36,192 bases of DNA from CANKHA01 sp034668825 (GCA_034668825.1 JAXDOR010000140.1:1-36192); one strand, 5' to 3'. Positions 1 through 7,527 are shown, counted from the first letter of the stretch. Translations and numbers: made by a program. Notes: a model not told the origin generated them from the sequence alone.

Positions 1-2
1 GC

Positions 3-713
3 GCCAAGGTGCAGAATCTCGACGTCATTCGTCCTTACAAAAATCCGCTGAAGGAGAAGGCGGGTTTCAAGGTGCTGCGAGGCAACCTGTTCGATTCCGC
101 CATCATGAAGACCAGCGGCATCTCGGAGGAATTTTGCGCGCGCTATCTGTCAAATCCAAATAATCCAAATGCACTCGAAGGGCGTGCCGTCGTCTTCGAT
201 GGGCCGGAGGATTATCACGCACGCATCGACGATCCCTCACTGAAGATTGACGAGAACACGTTGTTGTTTATGCGGGGTTGCGGCCCCATCGGCTACCCTG
301 GAAGCGCGGAGGTGGTGAATATGCAACCGCCGGCGGCGCTGATCAAAGGAGGTGTGACGTCGCTGCCTTGTATCGGCGACGGCAGGCAGTCCGGCACCTC
401 CAGTTCGCCTTCAATCCTCAACGCCTCGCCGGAAGCGGCTGCGGGAGGCGGGCTGGCGCTGCTGAAAACCGGAGATCAGGTGCGCATCGATCTTAACAAG
501 GGCACCGCGAATATGCTCGTTCCGGAGAAAGAGATCGCGGAGCGCCGCGCGGCGTTGGAGAAGGCAAGCGGTTATCCCTACCCCGCCAGCCAGACCCCGT
601 GGCAGGAAATTCATCGGTCGATGGTCGATCAGCTCGCCGACGGAATGGTGCTGAAGCCCGCGGTCAAATATCAGCGTGTGGCGCAGAAGAGCGTGCCAAG
701 AGATAGTCACTGA
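3..713 (+). CDS. IlvD/Edd family sugar-acid dehydratase, C-terminal part (5' end outside window)
   Basis: The reading frame is open at the window edge, so only about the last 235 residues of a protein normally near 570-600 residues are present. The GTG at 9 is internal. The fragment has the family's C-terminal signature: MRGCGPIGYPG at about 90-100 of the fragment, then CIGDGRQSGTSSSPSILNAS and a GTANMLVP stretch. Enzymes of this family use an Fe-S cluster to remove water from dihydroxy acids, giving 2-keto-3-deoxy acids. The GDGRQSGTS.SPSILNASPEAA form is the one I associate with arabinonate/xylonate-type dehydratases rather than biosynthetic IlvD; that sub-assignment is inference. It is followed after 2 bp by a PEP-mutase-like gene and then an SDR, which fits sugar-acid catabolism. 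Confidence 0.9.
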   Translation, partial: AKVQNLDVIRPYKNPLKEKAGFKVLRGNLFDSAIMKTSGISEEFCARYLSNPNNPNALEGRAVVFDGPEDYHARIDDPSLKIDENTLLFMRGCGPIGYPGSAEVVNMQPPAALIKGGVTSLPCIGDGRQSGTSSSPSILNASPEAAAGGGLALLKTGDQVRIDLNKGTANMLVPEKEIAERRAALEKASGYPYPASQTPWQEIHRSMVDQLADGMVLKPAVKYQRVAQKSVPRDSH

Positions 714-715
714 AC

Positions 716-1558
716 ATGCCGACTGCCGCCGAAAAGCGCCGTGCGTTCCGCCAACTTCATGAGAGTGGCTGCTTCGTCATTCCCAATCCATGGGACGTCG
801 GCACCGCGCGCTATCTGCAAGGTCTCGGCTTCAAGGCGCTGGCAACGACCAGCGCGGGCTTTGCCTTCAGCAAGGGCTTTGCCGACGGCAGTTATAGCCG
901 CGACATGGCGCTCGCCCACTGCCGCGAAATCGCGGAGGCCACTGACGTGCCGGTCAACGTCGATTACGAAGACGGCTATGCCGACAATCCGGCGGGCGTC
1001 GCCGAGAGCGTGCGGCTATGCGTCGAGACTGGGATCGCCGGTCTTTCGATTGAGGACTCCACCGACAATCCAGCCACCCCGCTTTACGAATTCGACGATG
1101 CACTAGCTCGGGTGAAAGCCGCGCGCCAGGCAATTGATGAGGCCGGTGGGGATGTGATTTTCACTGCCCGGAGCGAAGGATTCATCCGCAGCCGCCCCGA
1201 TCTCGGCGAGACCATCCGCCGCCTATGCGCCTATGCCGATGCCGGCGCTGATTGCCTCTATGCGCCCGGCATCAAGACTCGCGAGCAGATCGAGGCAGTG
1301 GTGAAGGCCGTTGCCCCAAAGCCGGTGAATTTCCTGCATTCGGGAGCGACAGATTTCAGTGTGAGTGACGTCGCCGCCATGGGCGTGCGCCGGATCAGCA
1401 CCGGCGGCGCGCTTGCGCGTACCGCGTGGACCGGATTCATCCGCGCGGCGCGGGAGATTGCCGAGCAGGGCGGGTTCGGTGGATTGAACGCGGGGACGGT
1501 TCCGAATGCGGAACTTAATGCTTTTTTCCGGGATGACCTGAAGCGGCGCGGTTCATAA
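716..1558 (+). CDS. isocitrate lyase/PEP mutase superfamily protein
   Basis: This 280-residue protein belongs to the PEP mutase / isocitrate lyase superfamily, whose members make or break C-C or C-P bonds of 2-oxo acids using Mg2+. Visible are NPWDVGTARYL (24-34), the metal-binding segment VDYEDGYAD (82-90, with Asp83, Glu85 and Asp86), FTARSEGF further on, and a C-terminal RRISTGGALAR. The long catalytic-loop cysteine motif of true isocitrate lyases was not seen, so the product resembles the shorter, uncharacterised branch or 2-methylisocitrate/oxaloacetate-type lyases. It begins 2 bp after the dehydratase stop, so the two are almost certainly cotranscribed. The substrate cannot be read from the sequence; a lyase acting on a product of the sugar-acid route is a guess. 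Confidence 0.88.
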   Translation: MPTAAEKRRAFRQLHESGCFVIPNPWDVGTARYLQGLGFKALATTSAGFAFSKGFADGSYSRDMALAHCREIAEATDVPVNVDYEDGYADNPAGVAESVRLCVETGIAGLSIEDSTDNPATPLYEFDDALARVKAARQAIDEAGGDVIFTARSEGFIRSRPDLGETIRRLCAYADAGADCLYAPGIKTREQIEAVVKAVAPKPVNFLHSGATDFSVSDVAAMGVRRISTGGALARTAWTGFIRAAREIAEQGGFGGLNAGTVPNAELNAFFRDDLKRRGS

Positions 1559-1635
1559 GATCCAGCAGAAAGCCTTGAACGGATTCCCCACCTGAACGTT
1601 TAGCCCGCATGGGCGCGTAAGGGAGTTCAAGCATC

Positions 1636-2394
1636 ATGCCCGGCCGGCTGAAAGATAAAGCGGCGCTGATCACCGCAGCGGGGCAAGGCATCGGACGCGC
1701 CATCGCTGAGGCGTTTATTGCTGAAGGCGCTAAGGTAATTGCTACTGACCTCCAGGACGAAAAGCTTCAGAGTCTCAACGCGGCGATGCGCAGCAAACTC
1801 GACGTGCGTTCGACCGAGGCGGTAGAGGCGCTGGCCAAAACTATCGAGAAAGACGTCGGTCCGGTCGACATTCTGGTCAATTGCGCGGGTTATGTGCACA
1901 ACGGGACCATTCTCGATTGCACGGAAAAAGATTGGGATTTTTCCTTCGATCTCAACGTGAAGTCCATGCATCGTACGATACATGCTCTGATTCCGGGCAT
2001 GTTGAAGAAAGGCGGCGGATCGATCGTCAATATATCGTCCGCCGTTTCGTCGATCCGCGGCGTGCCAAATCGCTACGTCTACGGCGCAACCAAAGCCGCC
2101 GTCATCGGCCTCACCAAAGCCGTGGCCGCCGATTTCATCAGGAAGGGCATCCGCGTCAACGCGATCTGTCCCGGCACCATCGAGTCGCCGTCGCTGGGTG
2201 GCCGCATGATGGCGCAGGCCGAAGCCACGCACACCACGCTCGAGGCGGTGGAGGAGGCATTCATCGCCCGCCAGCCTATGGGGCGGCTTGGCACTCCGGA
2301 GGAGGTCGCATGGTTGGCGGTGTTCCTCGCCTCGGACGAATCGAGCTTCATCACCGGGCAGGCGCATCTCGTCGACGGCGGCATGGCGCTGTAG
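1636..2394 (+). CDS. SDR family oxidoreductase, BDH2 / 2-keto-3-deoxy-L-fuconate dehydrogenase-like
   Basis: A 252-residue classical short-chain dehydrogenase. The Rossmann glycine motif is TAAGQGIGRA (13-22), NAG appears as NCAG (82-85), the catalytic pair is YGATK (Tyr149, Lys153) with a serine near 135, and the C-terminus ends FITGQAHLVDGGMAL. Asp38 after the second strand favours NAD over NADP. The segments DCTEKDWDFSFDLNVKSM and TKAAVIGLTKAVAADFI closely resemble human BDH2/DHRS6 and bacterial 2-keto-3-deoxy-L-fuconate dehydrogenases, from memory. It lies 77 bp behind the PEP-mutase-like gene on the same strand, consistent with oxidation of a 2-keto-3-deoxy sugar acid made by the upstream dehydratase. 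The exact substrate is inferred. Confidence 0.9.
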   Translation: MPGRLKDKAALITAAGQGIGRAIAEAFIAEGAKVIATDLQDEKLQSLNAAMRSKLDVRSTEAVEALAKTIEKDVGPVDILVNCAGYVHNGTILDCTEKDWDFSFDLNVKSMHRTIHALIPGMLKKGGGSIVNISSAVSSIRGVPNRYVYGATKAAVIGLTKAVAADFIRKGIRVNAICPGTIESPSLGGRMMAQAEATHTTLEAVEEAFIARQPMGRLGTPEEVAWLAVFLASDESSFITGQAHLVDGGMAL

Positions 2395-2487
2395 TGAAAC
2401 CAGCCTGATTTTCACCCGTATATTGCACGCTTCCGCAGTCATGGCGGTGGCGTTATCGTTATTGGAATGGCTATTTAGGAGGGGACT

Positions 2488-3498
2488 ATGGCCGCTCACG
2501 TTTCGCCTGAACAGATACTCGGTCTTGGACTGGGATTTTGGGGATCGAAGACGCTGCTCAGCGCCATCGAGCTGGGTGTTTTCACTGAGCTTGCGCGTGG
2601 GCCCGCCGACGCGGACACGCTGGGGGCGCGGCTTAAGCTGCACCGGCGCGGCGCGCGGGACTTCTTCGACGCCCTGCTGGCGCTGGGAATGCTCGAGCGC
2701 AACGGTGCGCAATATTCCAATACGCCAGCGACCGACTTCTTCCTCGACCACGCCAAGCCGAGCTACATCGGTGGCATCCTGGAAATGGCCAATGGGCGGC
2801 TCTACGGCTTCTGGGGTTCATTGACCGAAGCATTGAGAACCGGACAGCCGCAGAACGAAGCCAAGCACGGCGGCAACCTGTTCGCTACGCTCTACGCCGA
2901 CCCTGAGCGCCTGCGCGGCTTCCTCAAGGCCATGACCGGCATCAGCATGGGCGCCGCGCGGATAATCGCCGAGCGTTTTCCGTGGGACCGCTACCGTACC
3001 TTTACCGATCTCGGAACCGCCGAAGGTGCGGTACCTGTCGCCGTCGCGGGCGCGCATGCGCATCTCACCGGCGGCGGCTTCGATCTACCGCCGGTGAAGC
3101 CGCATTTTGAAGCCTTCGTGGCCGCGCACGGACTCAGCGATCGCGTACGTTTCCATGCCGGGGATTTCTTCAAGGACTCACTGCCTAGCGTGGATGTGTT
3201 GGTGATGGGACACATCCTGCATGACTGGGACCTGGAGCAGAAGCGCGCGCTTGTCGCCAAGGCCTACGCGGCGCTGCCGAAAGGCGGCGCTCTCATCGTC
3301 TATGATACCGTCATCGATGATGAGCGCCGGGAGAATGCATTTGGACTGTTGATGAGCTTGAACATGCTGATCGAGACGCCCGGCGGTTTCGATTACACCG
3401 GCGCCGATTGCATGTCCTGGATGCGAGCCGCAGCCTTCAGCGAGACCCGAGTCGAGCATCTGCTCGGGCCTGACTCCATGGTGGTCGGAATCAAGTAA
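2488..3498 (+). CDS. SAM-dependent O-methyltransferase, hydroxyneurosporene/acetylserotonin type
   Basis: A 336-residue class I methyltransferase. An N-terminal winged-helix/dimerisation region (about 10-100) precedes the SAM-binding motif DLGTAEG (174-180), an acidic loop GGGFDLPPV, and VLVMGHILHDW with the catalytic His-Asp pair at 245-246. Such enzymes methylate hydroxyl groups of small aromatic or isoprenoid molecules, as in plant-type O-methyltransferases, CrtF and bacteriochlorophyll or polyketide enzymes. The ATG at 2488 is preceded by an unusually strong ribosome-binding site (AGGAGGGG) within 10 bp, which fixes the start. The gene stands alone, 93 bp after the SDR and 129 bp before a small exported protein, with no pigment or polyketide genes nearby. 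The substrate is therefore unknown. Confidence 0.88.
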   Translation: MAAHVSPEQILGLGLGFWGSKTLLSAIELGVFTELARGPADADTLGARLKLHRRGARDFFDALLALGMLERNGAQYSNTPATDFFLDHAKPSYIGGILEMANGRLYGFWGSLTEALRTGQPQNEAKHGGNLFATLYADPERLRGFLKAMTGISMGAARIIAERFPWDRYRTFTDLGTAEGAVPVAVAGAHAHLTGGGFDLPPVKPHFEAFVAAHGLSDRVRFHAGDFFKDSLPSVDVLVMGHILHDWDLEQKRALVAKAYAALPKGGALIVYDTVIDDERRENAFGLLMSLNMLIETPGGFDYTGADCMSWMRAAAFSETRVEHLLGPDSMVVGIK

Positions 3499-3627
3499 CA
3501 CCCACCCTTGCAACATGCGCAGATCGGTGTTCACCGCCGAAGCGATGACTGAGGGATGCCGATCCAGGGGCTAGATAGACCGCCAACCTTGGGTTATAAA
3601 CGCGCTCTACCTTGACGGGAGAGAGAT

Positions 3628-3870
3628 ATGCGGCCGATGATTGGACTGGGAATTCTTGTCACGCTGTCGTTGATCCTGCCTGACTCTGTTGCGATTGCAG
3701 CAGCGGAAAAAGCCGCTCCAATGCGGACGCTGGGAGCAAGCAAGAAAGGGCCAGCAGTGGACGCCGTTCGAGAAAAATGCGCAAATGAAGTTGCCAGCGT
3801 GCGAGGCACTCAGCGAAAAATGGCTAAGCTGCGATGCGTCGCTGAGGGAAAAAAGAAACTGCGACAATGA
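3628..3870 (+). CDS. small exported hypothetical protein
   Basis: An 80-residue frame with a plausible Sec signal peptide: MRPMIGLGILVTLSLILP is hydrophobic and runs to an AIAAA cleavage region near 26. The mature part is lysine-rich and has two cysteines in a KCANE..LRCVAE arrangement, which could form one disulfide. A purine-rich ribosome-binding site (GGGAGAGA) sits just before the ATG, and TATAAA at about 3594-3599 could be a -10 element. A second open frame overlaps from 3689 and is also cysteine-bearing, so a frameshift between the two cannot be ruled out. I do not recognise a family. The call rests on the signal peptide and ribosome-binding site. Confidence 0.5.
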   Translation: MRPMIGLGILVTLSLILPDSVAIAAAEKAAPMRTLGASKKGPAVDAVREKCANEVASVRGTQRKMAKLRCVAEGKKKLRQ

Positions 3871-4036
3871 TTGACGCCGTCTCGTACTTCTCCCGGACGC
3901 TTTGGCTTCAATCGTCGTGCCGGGCATCCGCAACTTCGTCGAACCAAGACGGGAATCACATCACCGTCGAGCTACAAAACCAGTAGCCGCAAGCCGGTAA
4001 CCGGCCTGCGGCGACAAACCCGCCACGCGAGAAAAA
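3871..4036. other. non-coding stretch with a long hairpin
   Basis: No convincing gene is seen between the small exported protein and map. At 3986-4012 there is a strong interrupted stem: GCCGCA and GCCGG on the left pair with CCGGC and TGCGGC on the right, around a 3-base loop. It lacks a T tract on the + strand. It may be an intergenic palindrome or part of a leader. Confidence 0.3.
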
Positions 4037-4067
4037 GGGCGCCGCTTGCGCGCTGCGCCCTATTGCT
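4037..4067. terminator. candidate terminator hairpin upstream of map
   Basis: The arms GGGCGC (4037-4042) and GCGCCC (4055-4060) form a 6-bp stem around a loop that can itself pair. The stem is preceded by a run of A and followed by TATTGCTT. A-rich before and T-rich after is the pattern of a weak bidirectional terminator. The T tract is interrupted, so confidence is low. Confidence 0.3.
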
Positions 4068-4112
4068 TACATTCCGACACAGATACAGCGGGCCTTCGTC
4101 ACGGAACGATCC

Positions 4113-4937
4113 ATGAGCTATGTTGACGCGGCGGTCGCGCCATTGCGCAAGACCGGACAAATCAAACTTCACGACTCCGCAGCCTTCGAACATATGCGCA
4201 AGGCCGGGCGGCTCGTCGCCGAATGTCTCGACATGCTGGTGGATGAGGTCAAGCCCGGGGTCTCCACGGACCGGATCGACCGGCTGGTGCGGGAGTTTGG
4301 CTTCGATCACGACGCGATCCCGGCAACGCTGATGTATCGCGGCTATCGCAAATCAACCTGCACCTCGATCAACCACGTGGTCTGCCACGGTATCCCTGGC
4401 GACAAGCCATTGAAGGACGGCGATATCGTCAACGTCGATGTCACCCTGATCGTCGAGGGCTGGCACGGCGATTCGAGCCGGATGTATGCCGTTGGCGAAA
4501 TCCCGCGCCGCGCCGAGCGGCTGATTGAGGTTACCTATGAAGCCATGATGCGAGGCATAGCGACCATCGCGCCAGGAAAAACCGCGGGCGACATCGGCGC
4601 CGCCATCCAAACCTATGTCGAAGCCCAGCACATGAGCGTGGTGCGGGATTTCTGCGGGCACGGTCTCGGCCGTCTGTTCCACGATGAACCGAATATCGTC
4701 CACGTCGGCCGGCCGGGAGAGGGCGTCGTGCTTAAGCCAGGCATGTTCTTCACGGTCGAGCCGATGATCAATCTCGGCCGCCACCACGTGAAGGTTCTCT
4801 CCGACGGCTGGACGGCGGTGACGCGGGACCGGTCGCTGTCCGCTCAGTTCGAACACACAGTCGGAGTCACGGAAACGGGTGTTGAAATTTTCACATTGTC
4901 TCCGAAGGGCTTAGACAAGCCGCCCTACGTGACCTGA
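4113..4937 (+). CDS. map: type I methionine aminopeptidase
   Basis: A 274-residue protein that removes the initiator methionine from new proteins in the cytoplasm. All five metal ligands of the pita-bread fold are visible: Asp109 (NVDVT), Asp120 (HGDSSRMY), His183 (CGHGLG), Glu216 (VEPMIN) and Glu247 (QFEHT). The substrate-binding His is at 92 in CHGIPG. Length and motif spacing are those of the type Ia bacterial enzyme with a short N-terminal extension. It precedes radC on the same strand, an arrangement I recall from related Hyphomicrobiales. A palindromic repeat separates the two genes, so cotranscription is possible but not certain. Confidence 0.96.
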   Translation: MSYVDAAVAPLRKTGQIKLHDSAAFEHMRKAGRLVAECLDMLVDEVKPGVSTDRIDRLVREFGFDHDAIPATLMYRGYRKSTCTSINHVVCHGIPGDKPLKDGDIVNVDVTLIVEGWHGDSSRMYAVGEIPRRAERLIEVTYEAMMRGIATIAPGKTAGDIGAAIQTYVEAQHMSVVRDFCGHGLGRLFHDEPNIVHVGRPGEGVVLKPGMFFTVEPMINLGRHHVKVLSDGWTAVTRDRSLSAQFEHTVGVTETGVEIFTLSPKGLDKPPYVT

Positions 4938-4943
4938 GCGGCG

Positions 4944-4965
4944 GCAACCTACACTGGGAGGTTGC
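4944..4965 (+). terminator. hairpin just after map, no T tract
   Basis: The arms GCAACCT (4944-4950) and AGGTTGC (4959-4965) give a perfect 7-bp stem with an 8-base loop, 6 bp after the map stop. A-rich sequence follows instead of T, so it is not a textbook intrinsic terminator. It could protect the 3' end of the map transcript. Confidence 0.25.
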
Positions 4966-4978
4966 AAAAGCCGGTAAT

Positions 4979-5037
4979 ACCGTCATCCTAAGGCAACCGC
5001 AGCCTGAAGTAGCGCGGCGCGCCCGAAGGACGACGGT
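4979..5037. repeat. palindromic intergenic repeat, family A
   Basis: The outer arms ACCGTCATCCT and AGGACGACGGT are inverted with one mismatch, and the interior is GC-rich and also pairs. The pattern (GTCATCCT...AGGA.GACG) is that of short mobile-like palindromes widespread in Bradyrhizobium-type genomes. Its right arm supplies the GTG at 5036 that would otherwise be the first start codon of radC. Confidence 0.6.
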
Positions 5038-5041
5038 GCCC

Positions 5042-5764
5042 ATGTCCAGCGACCATGACTTCGCGGAAACTCCTCCCGGTCTCGCCGAAGTAAACCCGCA
5101 TTATTACGGTCACCGCGAACGGTTGCGATCGCGTTTTCGCGACGCTGGGCCGGACGCGGTAACGGACTATGAGTTGCTCGAACTAGTGCTGTTCCGCGCG
5201 GTGCCGCGCCGGGACGTGAAGCCGCTGGCCAAGATGCTAATCGCCAAGTTCGGCTCTTTCGCCGAAGTCATTTGTGCGCCGGTGGCGAGGCTCGGCGAAG
5301 TGAAGGGACTCGGTGATGCGGCAATTACCGAAATCAAAGTGGTACAGGCGGCGGCCAGCCGATTGGCGCAAGGCCAAGTCAAGCGGCGGCCGGTGCTGTC
5401 CTCATGGTCGACGGTGCTGGACTATTGCCGGACCGCGATGGCTTTCGCCGACAAGGAACAATTCCGCATCTTATTCCTGGATAAACGCAACCAGCTTATC
5501 GCCGATGAATTGCTGCAGGTCGGCACCGTTGATCACACGCCGGTTTATCCACGCGAGGTGGTCAAACGCGCGCTTGAACTCAGCGCCACCGCTATCATCC
5601 TCGTGCACAATCATCCGTCCGGCGACCCCACCCCCTCGCGCGCGGATATCCAGATGACTCAATCGATTGTCGAGGTCGCGCGCCCGCTCGGGATTTCCGT
5701 GCACGACCACATTATCGTCGGCAAGGAAGGTCATGCGAGCTTCAAGGGGCTAAAGTTGATCTAG
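5042..5764 (+). CDS. radC: RadC family JAB/MPN domain protein
   Basis: About 240 residues. The N-terminal half has a helix-hairpin-helix-like region (VTDYELLELVLF, then VKGLGDAAI). The C-terminal JAB/MPN metal site shows HNHPSGDPTPSRAD, the His-x-His-x10-Asp signature. The name is historical: the family was once linked to DNA repair, but its role is unsettled, and members often travel with mobile elements. The GTG at 5036 lies inside a palindromic repeat, so the ATG at 5042 is the better start. The last 72 bp (5693-5764) recur in diverged form at 7456-7527, which marks this gene's 3' end as the border of an inserted segment. Confidence 0.93.
   Translation: MSSDHDFAETPPGLAEVNPHYYGHRERLRSRFRDAGPDAVTDYELLELVLFRAVPRRDVKPLAKMLIAKFGSFAEVICAPVARLGEVKGLGDAAITEIKVVQAAASRLAQGQVKRRPVLSSWSTVLDYCRTAMAFADKEQFRILFLDKRNQLIADELLQVGTVDHTPVYPREVVKRALELSATAIILVHNHPSGDPTPSRADIQMTQSIVEVARPLGISVHDHIIVGKEGHASFKGLKLI
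5693..5764 (+). repeat. direct repeat copy 1: 3' end of radC
   Basis: By my hand alignment this 72-bp end of radC matches 7456-7527 at 59 of 72 positions without gaps. Most differences are at third codon positions, and 19 of the last 21 residues are identical. The two copies bracket the accessory genes between them. They look like the two ends of an integrated or recombined segment. Confidence 0.75.
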
Positions 5765-6003
5765 CAATGTCTGCTTTGGAGCAGAGTGGACTCCATTGCG
5801 TTGCAGTTTCGACGGGAATGACCCATCTCAGACATCGGCCAACATCTTCTTTCGCAATAGCGAAGAGATAATACTGCCTAAGGGATATGATACTGCCCGG
5901 GAACGCTGAGACAGGACGGGAGGCGACGGGAATTTTTCAGTATCCTGGCGGGCACGCGGTGTCCGTTCGCCGACTTTCTTTAATCCACGAAAGGATTGCG
6001 TTG
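5765..6003. other. left end of accessory insert, no gene seen
   Basis: The stretch between radC and the acyltransferase remnant is visibly less GC-rich than its surroundings. It has a small hairpin (TTCGC/GCGAA) at about 5850-5865 followed by GATAAT- and TATGAT-like hexamers that could be -10 elements. A frame opens at 5887 but only leads into the acyltransferase and shows no family features. No integrase or transposase remnant was seen. Confidence 0.4.
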
Positions 6004-6495
6004 ATGGACCGCAGTTACGGAAAATATTGTGTCATTCTTGACGATGCCGAAGTCGGAGTCGGAACTCGCATAGGAAATTTTATCCTAATTCGAGATAAGA
6101 CGAGATTGGTAAGGCTTGCACGATCGGGCATATATCGACATTGAAGGGGGCGTTCGCATAGGCGACTTCGTCTCACACAGAGTGCCTGTTACATTACTCG
6201 TGGCGTTATCATTGAAGATACTGTTTTTTTCGGTCCCAGGGTCGTAACGATGAATGCCAAACAAATTAGCTATCGACGCCCATCTATTCCCTTTGTTGGA
6301 AAGGCGCCTCGCATTCTCCATGCCGCGCGAGTTGGCGGCGGCAGCATATTGTGCCCAGGAACCACGGTGGGTAAAACCGCGTTGGTTGGAGCCGGTTCCG
6401 TTGTCACAAAGGATGTCCCCGATAGAGCTATCGCCATCGGAAATCCAGCGCGGGTCATTGGCAAAGTACTGGAACAGGAATCACCTAACCTTTGA
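6004..6495 (+). pseudogene. hexapeptide-repeat (LbH) acyltransferase, broken by three frameshifts
   Basis: Read across frames, this encodes a left-handed beta-helix acyltransferase of the type that N- or O-acetylates nucleotide sugars for surface polysaccharides. The N-terminus MDRSYGKYCVILDDAEVG and IGNFILIRDK lie in one frame, a short IGKACTIG in the second, YIDIEGGVRIGDFVS in the third, and from about 6181 SACYITRGVIIEDTVFFGP back in the first. It then continues to GAGSVVTKDVPDRAIAIGNP. Frame breaks fall near 6095-6102, 6126-6130 and 6170-6181. Each is explained by one missing base, so the net loss is three bases and the frame is restored. A ribosome-binding site (GAAAGGA) precedes the ATG at 6004. 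An intact ATG frame for the C-terminal 81 residues begins at 6250. Decay or base-calling error are both possible. Confidence 0.75.
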
Positions 6496-6506
6496 GTAGA
6501 GGTAGA

Positions 6507-7337
6507 ATGTCGCAGACCAAAATTCGAGTGATAGCAGCTTTGGTTGTCCGCAATGAACGGCCCTATATGGGCAATTGTTTGAGACATCTTATTGAAAACG
6601 GCATTGACTATGTGATCGTTGACAATGGGTCGACCGATGAAACAATAGAGCTTCTGCAACAGCCCTACTTTGCGAAACATCTCATCGATTATCGGACGCA
6701 TCCATATCAAGGATACATGGACTGGGAAGACTTGATGCTAGCCAGACAGGCCGCCGCCGATGCCATCGACACTGATTGGATACTGTATGTTTCGGCCGAC
6801 GAGATCATGCATTCTTACAACGCTGATGAGACGCTTAGCGCCGCCATTGAGCGCGCTGATGCCGACGGATTCGATGTTATCGATTTCAACGAATTTGTTT
6901 TTCTTCCGATCGAAATGGACTATATGCCAGATCGAGAAGGGTCTCAGTTGCTGCGGCACTACTACTTCTTTGAAGACCACAGACCGCGGCTAATGCGGGC
7001 GCGAAAGAAGCGTCTTCAAGTATCTCACCTCGAGCACGGCGGCCATGTGTTGTCCGGCGCGCCCATCCGTCTATCACCAGAAACATTTGCCTTGCGTCAC
7101 TACATGTTCCGTAATCAAACCCACGCCTTTGAGAAGTACGCCCGTCGCGTTTACGCTGCCGAGGAGGTTGCCCGCGGATGGCATTGGCATGGACTTCAGC
7201 ATCCGGTCGCCAACTTTGCATTCCCGCCTGCCGACCAGCTCGAATCCCTGGCATCCCCCGACGACCGCAACCTGAGCCTCGCCCATGGCCACAAGACGCC
7301 GTATTGGATGTGGAAAACGCAAGCCCTGTCGAGGTAG
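6507..7337 (+). CDS. glycosyltransferase family 2 protein
   Basis: About 276 residues with a GT-A type N-terminus: VIAALVVRNERPYMGNCLRHL, then IVDNGSTDET (37-46), where nucleotide-sugar binding is expected. WILYVSADEIM follows, in which SADE stands where a DxD metal site usually lies. The C-terminal half is not recognised. Such enzymes transfer a sugar from an NDP-sugar to a growing glycan. The longest frame begins at a TTG (6492) overlapping the previous stop, but the ATG at 6507 has the ribosome-binding site AGAGGTAG and is preferred. Following an acyltransferase remnant, it suggests a piece of a surface-polysaccharide or glycosylation locus. The segment's lower GC and radC-derived border suggest it was acquired. 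Confidence 0.82.
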   Translation: MSQTKIRVIAALVVRNERPYMGNCLRHLIENGIDYVIVDNGSTDETIELLQQPYFAKHLIDYRTHPYQGYMDWEDLMLARQAAADAIDTDWILYVSADEIMHSYNADETLSAAIERADADGFDVIDFNEFVFLPIEMDYMPDREGSQLLRHYYFFEDHRPRLMRARKKRLQVSHLEHGGHVLSGAPIRLSPETFALRHYMFRNQTHAFEKYARRVYAAEEVARGWHWHGLQHPVANFAFPPADQLESLASPDDRNLSLAHGHKTPYWMWKTQALSR

Positions 7338-7383
7338 CAGGGACCCGCCGAGGCAAGAAGAATTGCATTTCGGAAGCTAAATG

Positions 7384-7527
7384 ATGGCGTCGAAGTTGAG
7401 CTATACCGATCTTTTCACTTGTCCGAATAGCGCGGGACGTCAGACGGCTGAGGCAATTTCCATGCACGGCCACATCATCGTCGGCAAGGAGGGGCACGCG
7501 AGCTTCAAGGGTCTGAAGCTAATTTGA
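7384..7527 (+). pseudogene. radC 3'-end remnant
   Basis: A short frame (ATG at 7381 or 7384) whose last 21 residues, MHGHIIVGKEGHASFKGLKLI, match the end of the complete radC at 19 of 21 positions. The first ~25 residues are unrelated to RadC, and the JAB active site is absent, so this is a non-functional tail. Its DNA differs from the intact copy mainly at synonymous sites. It therefore derives from a diverged radC rather than a recent copy of the resident gene. Confidence 0.8.
7456..7527 (+). repeat. direct repeat copy 2: diverged radC tail
   Basis: Partner of 5693-5764, with 13 differences in 72 aligned bases. Together the copies delimit the 1.7-kb accessory segment. No short exact att-like core longer than about 11 bases was seen within them (the longest shared run is near GCGAGCTTCAAGG). 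Confidence 0.75.

Noticed and set aside
1627..2751. 374-codon minus-strand frame across the SDR and methyltransferase genes
   Set aside because: Shadow of two well-supported genes; Arg/His-rich and without motifs.
5765..7527. Insertion sequence or prophage at radC
   Set aside because: No transposase, integrase, terminal inverted repeat or tRNA was found; only the radC-tail duplication marks the borders.
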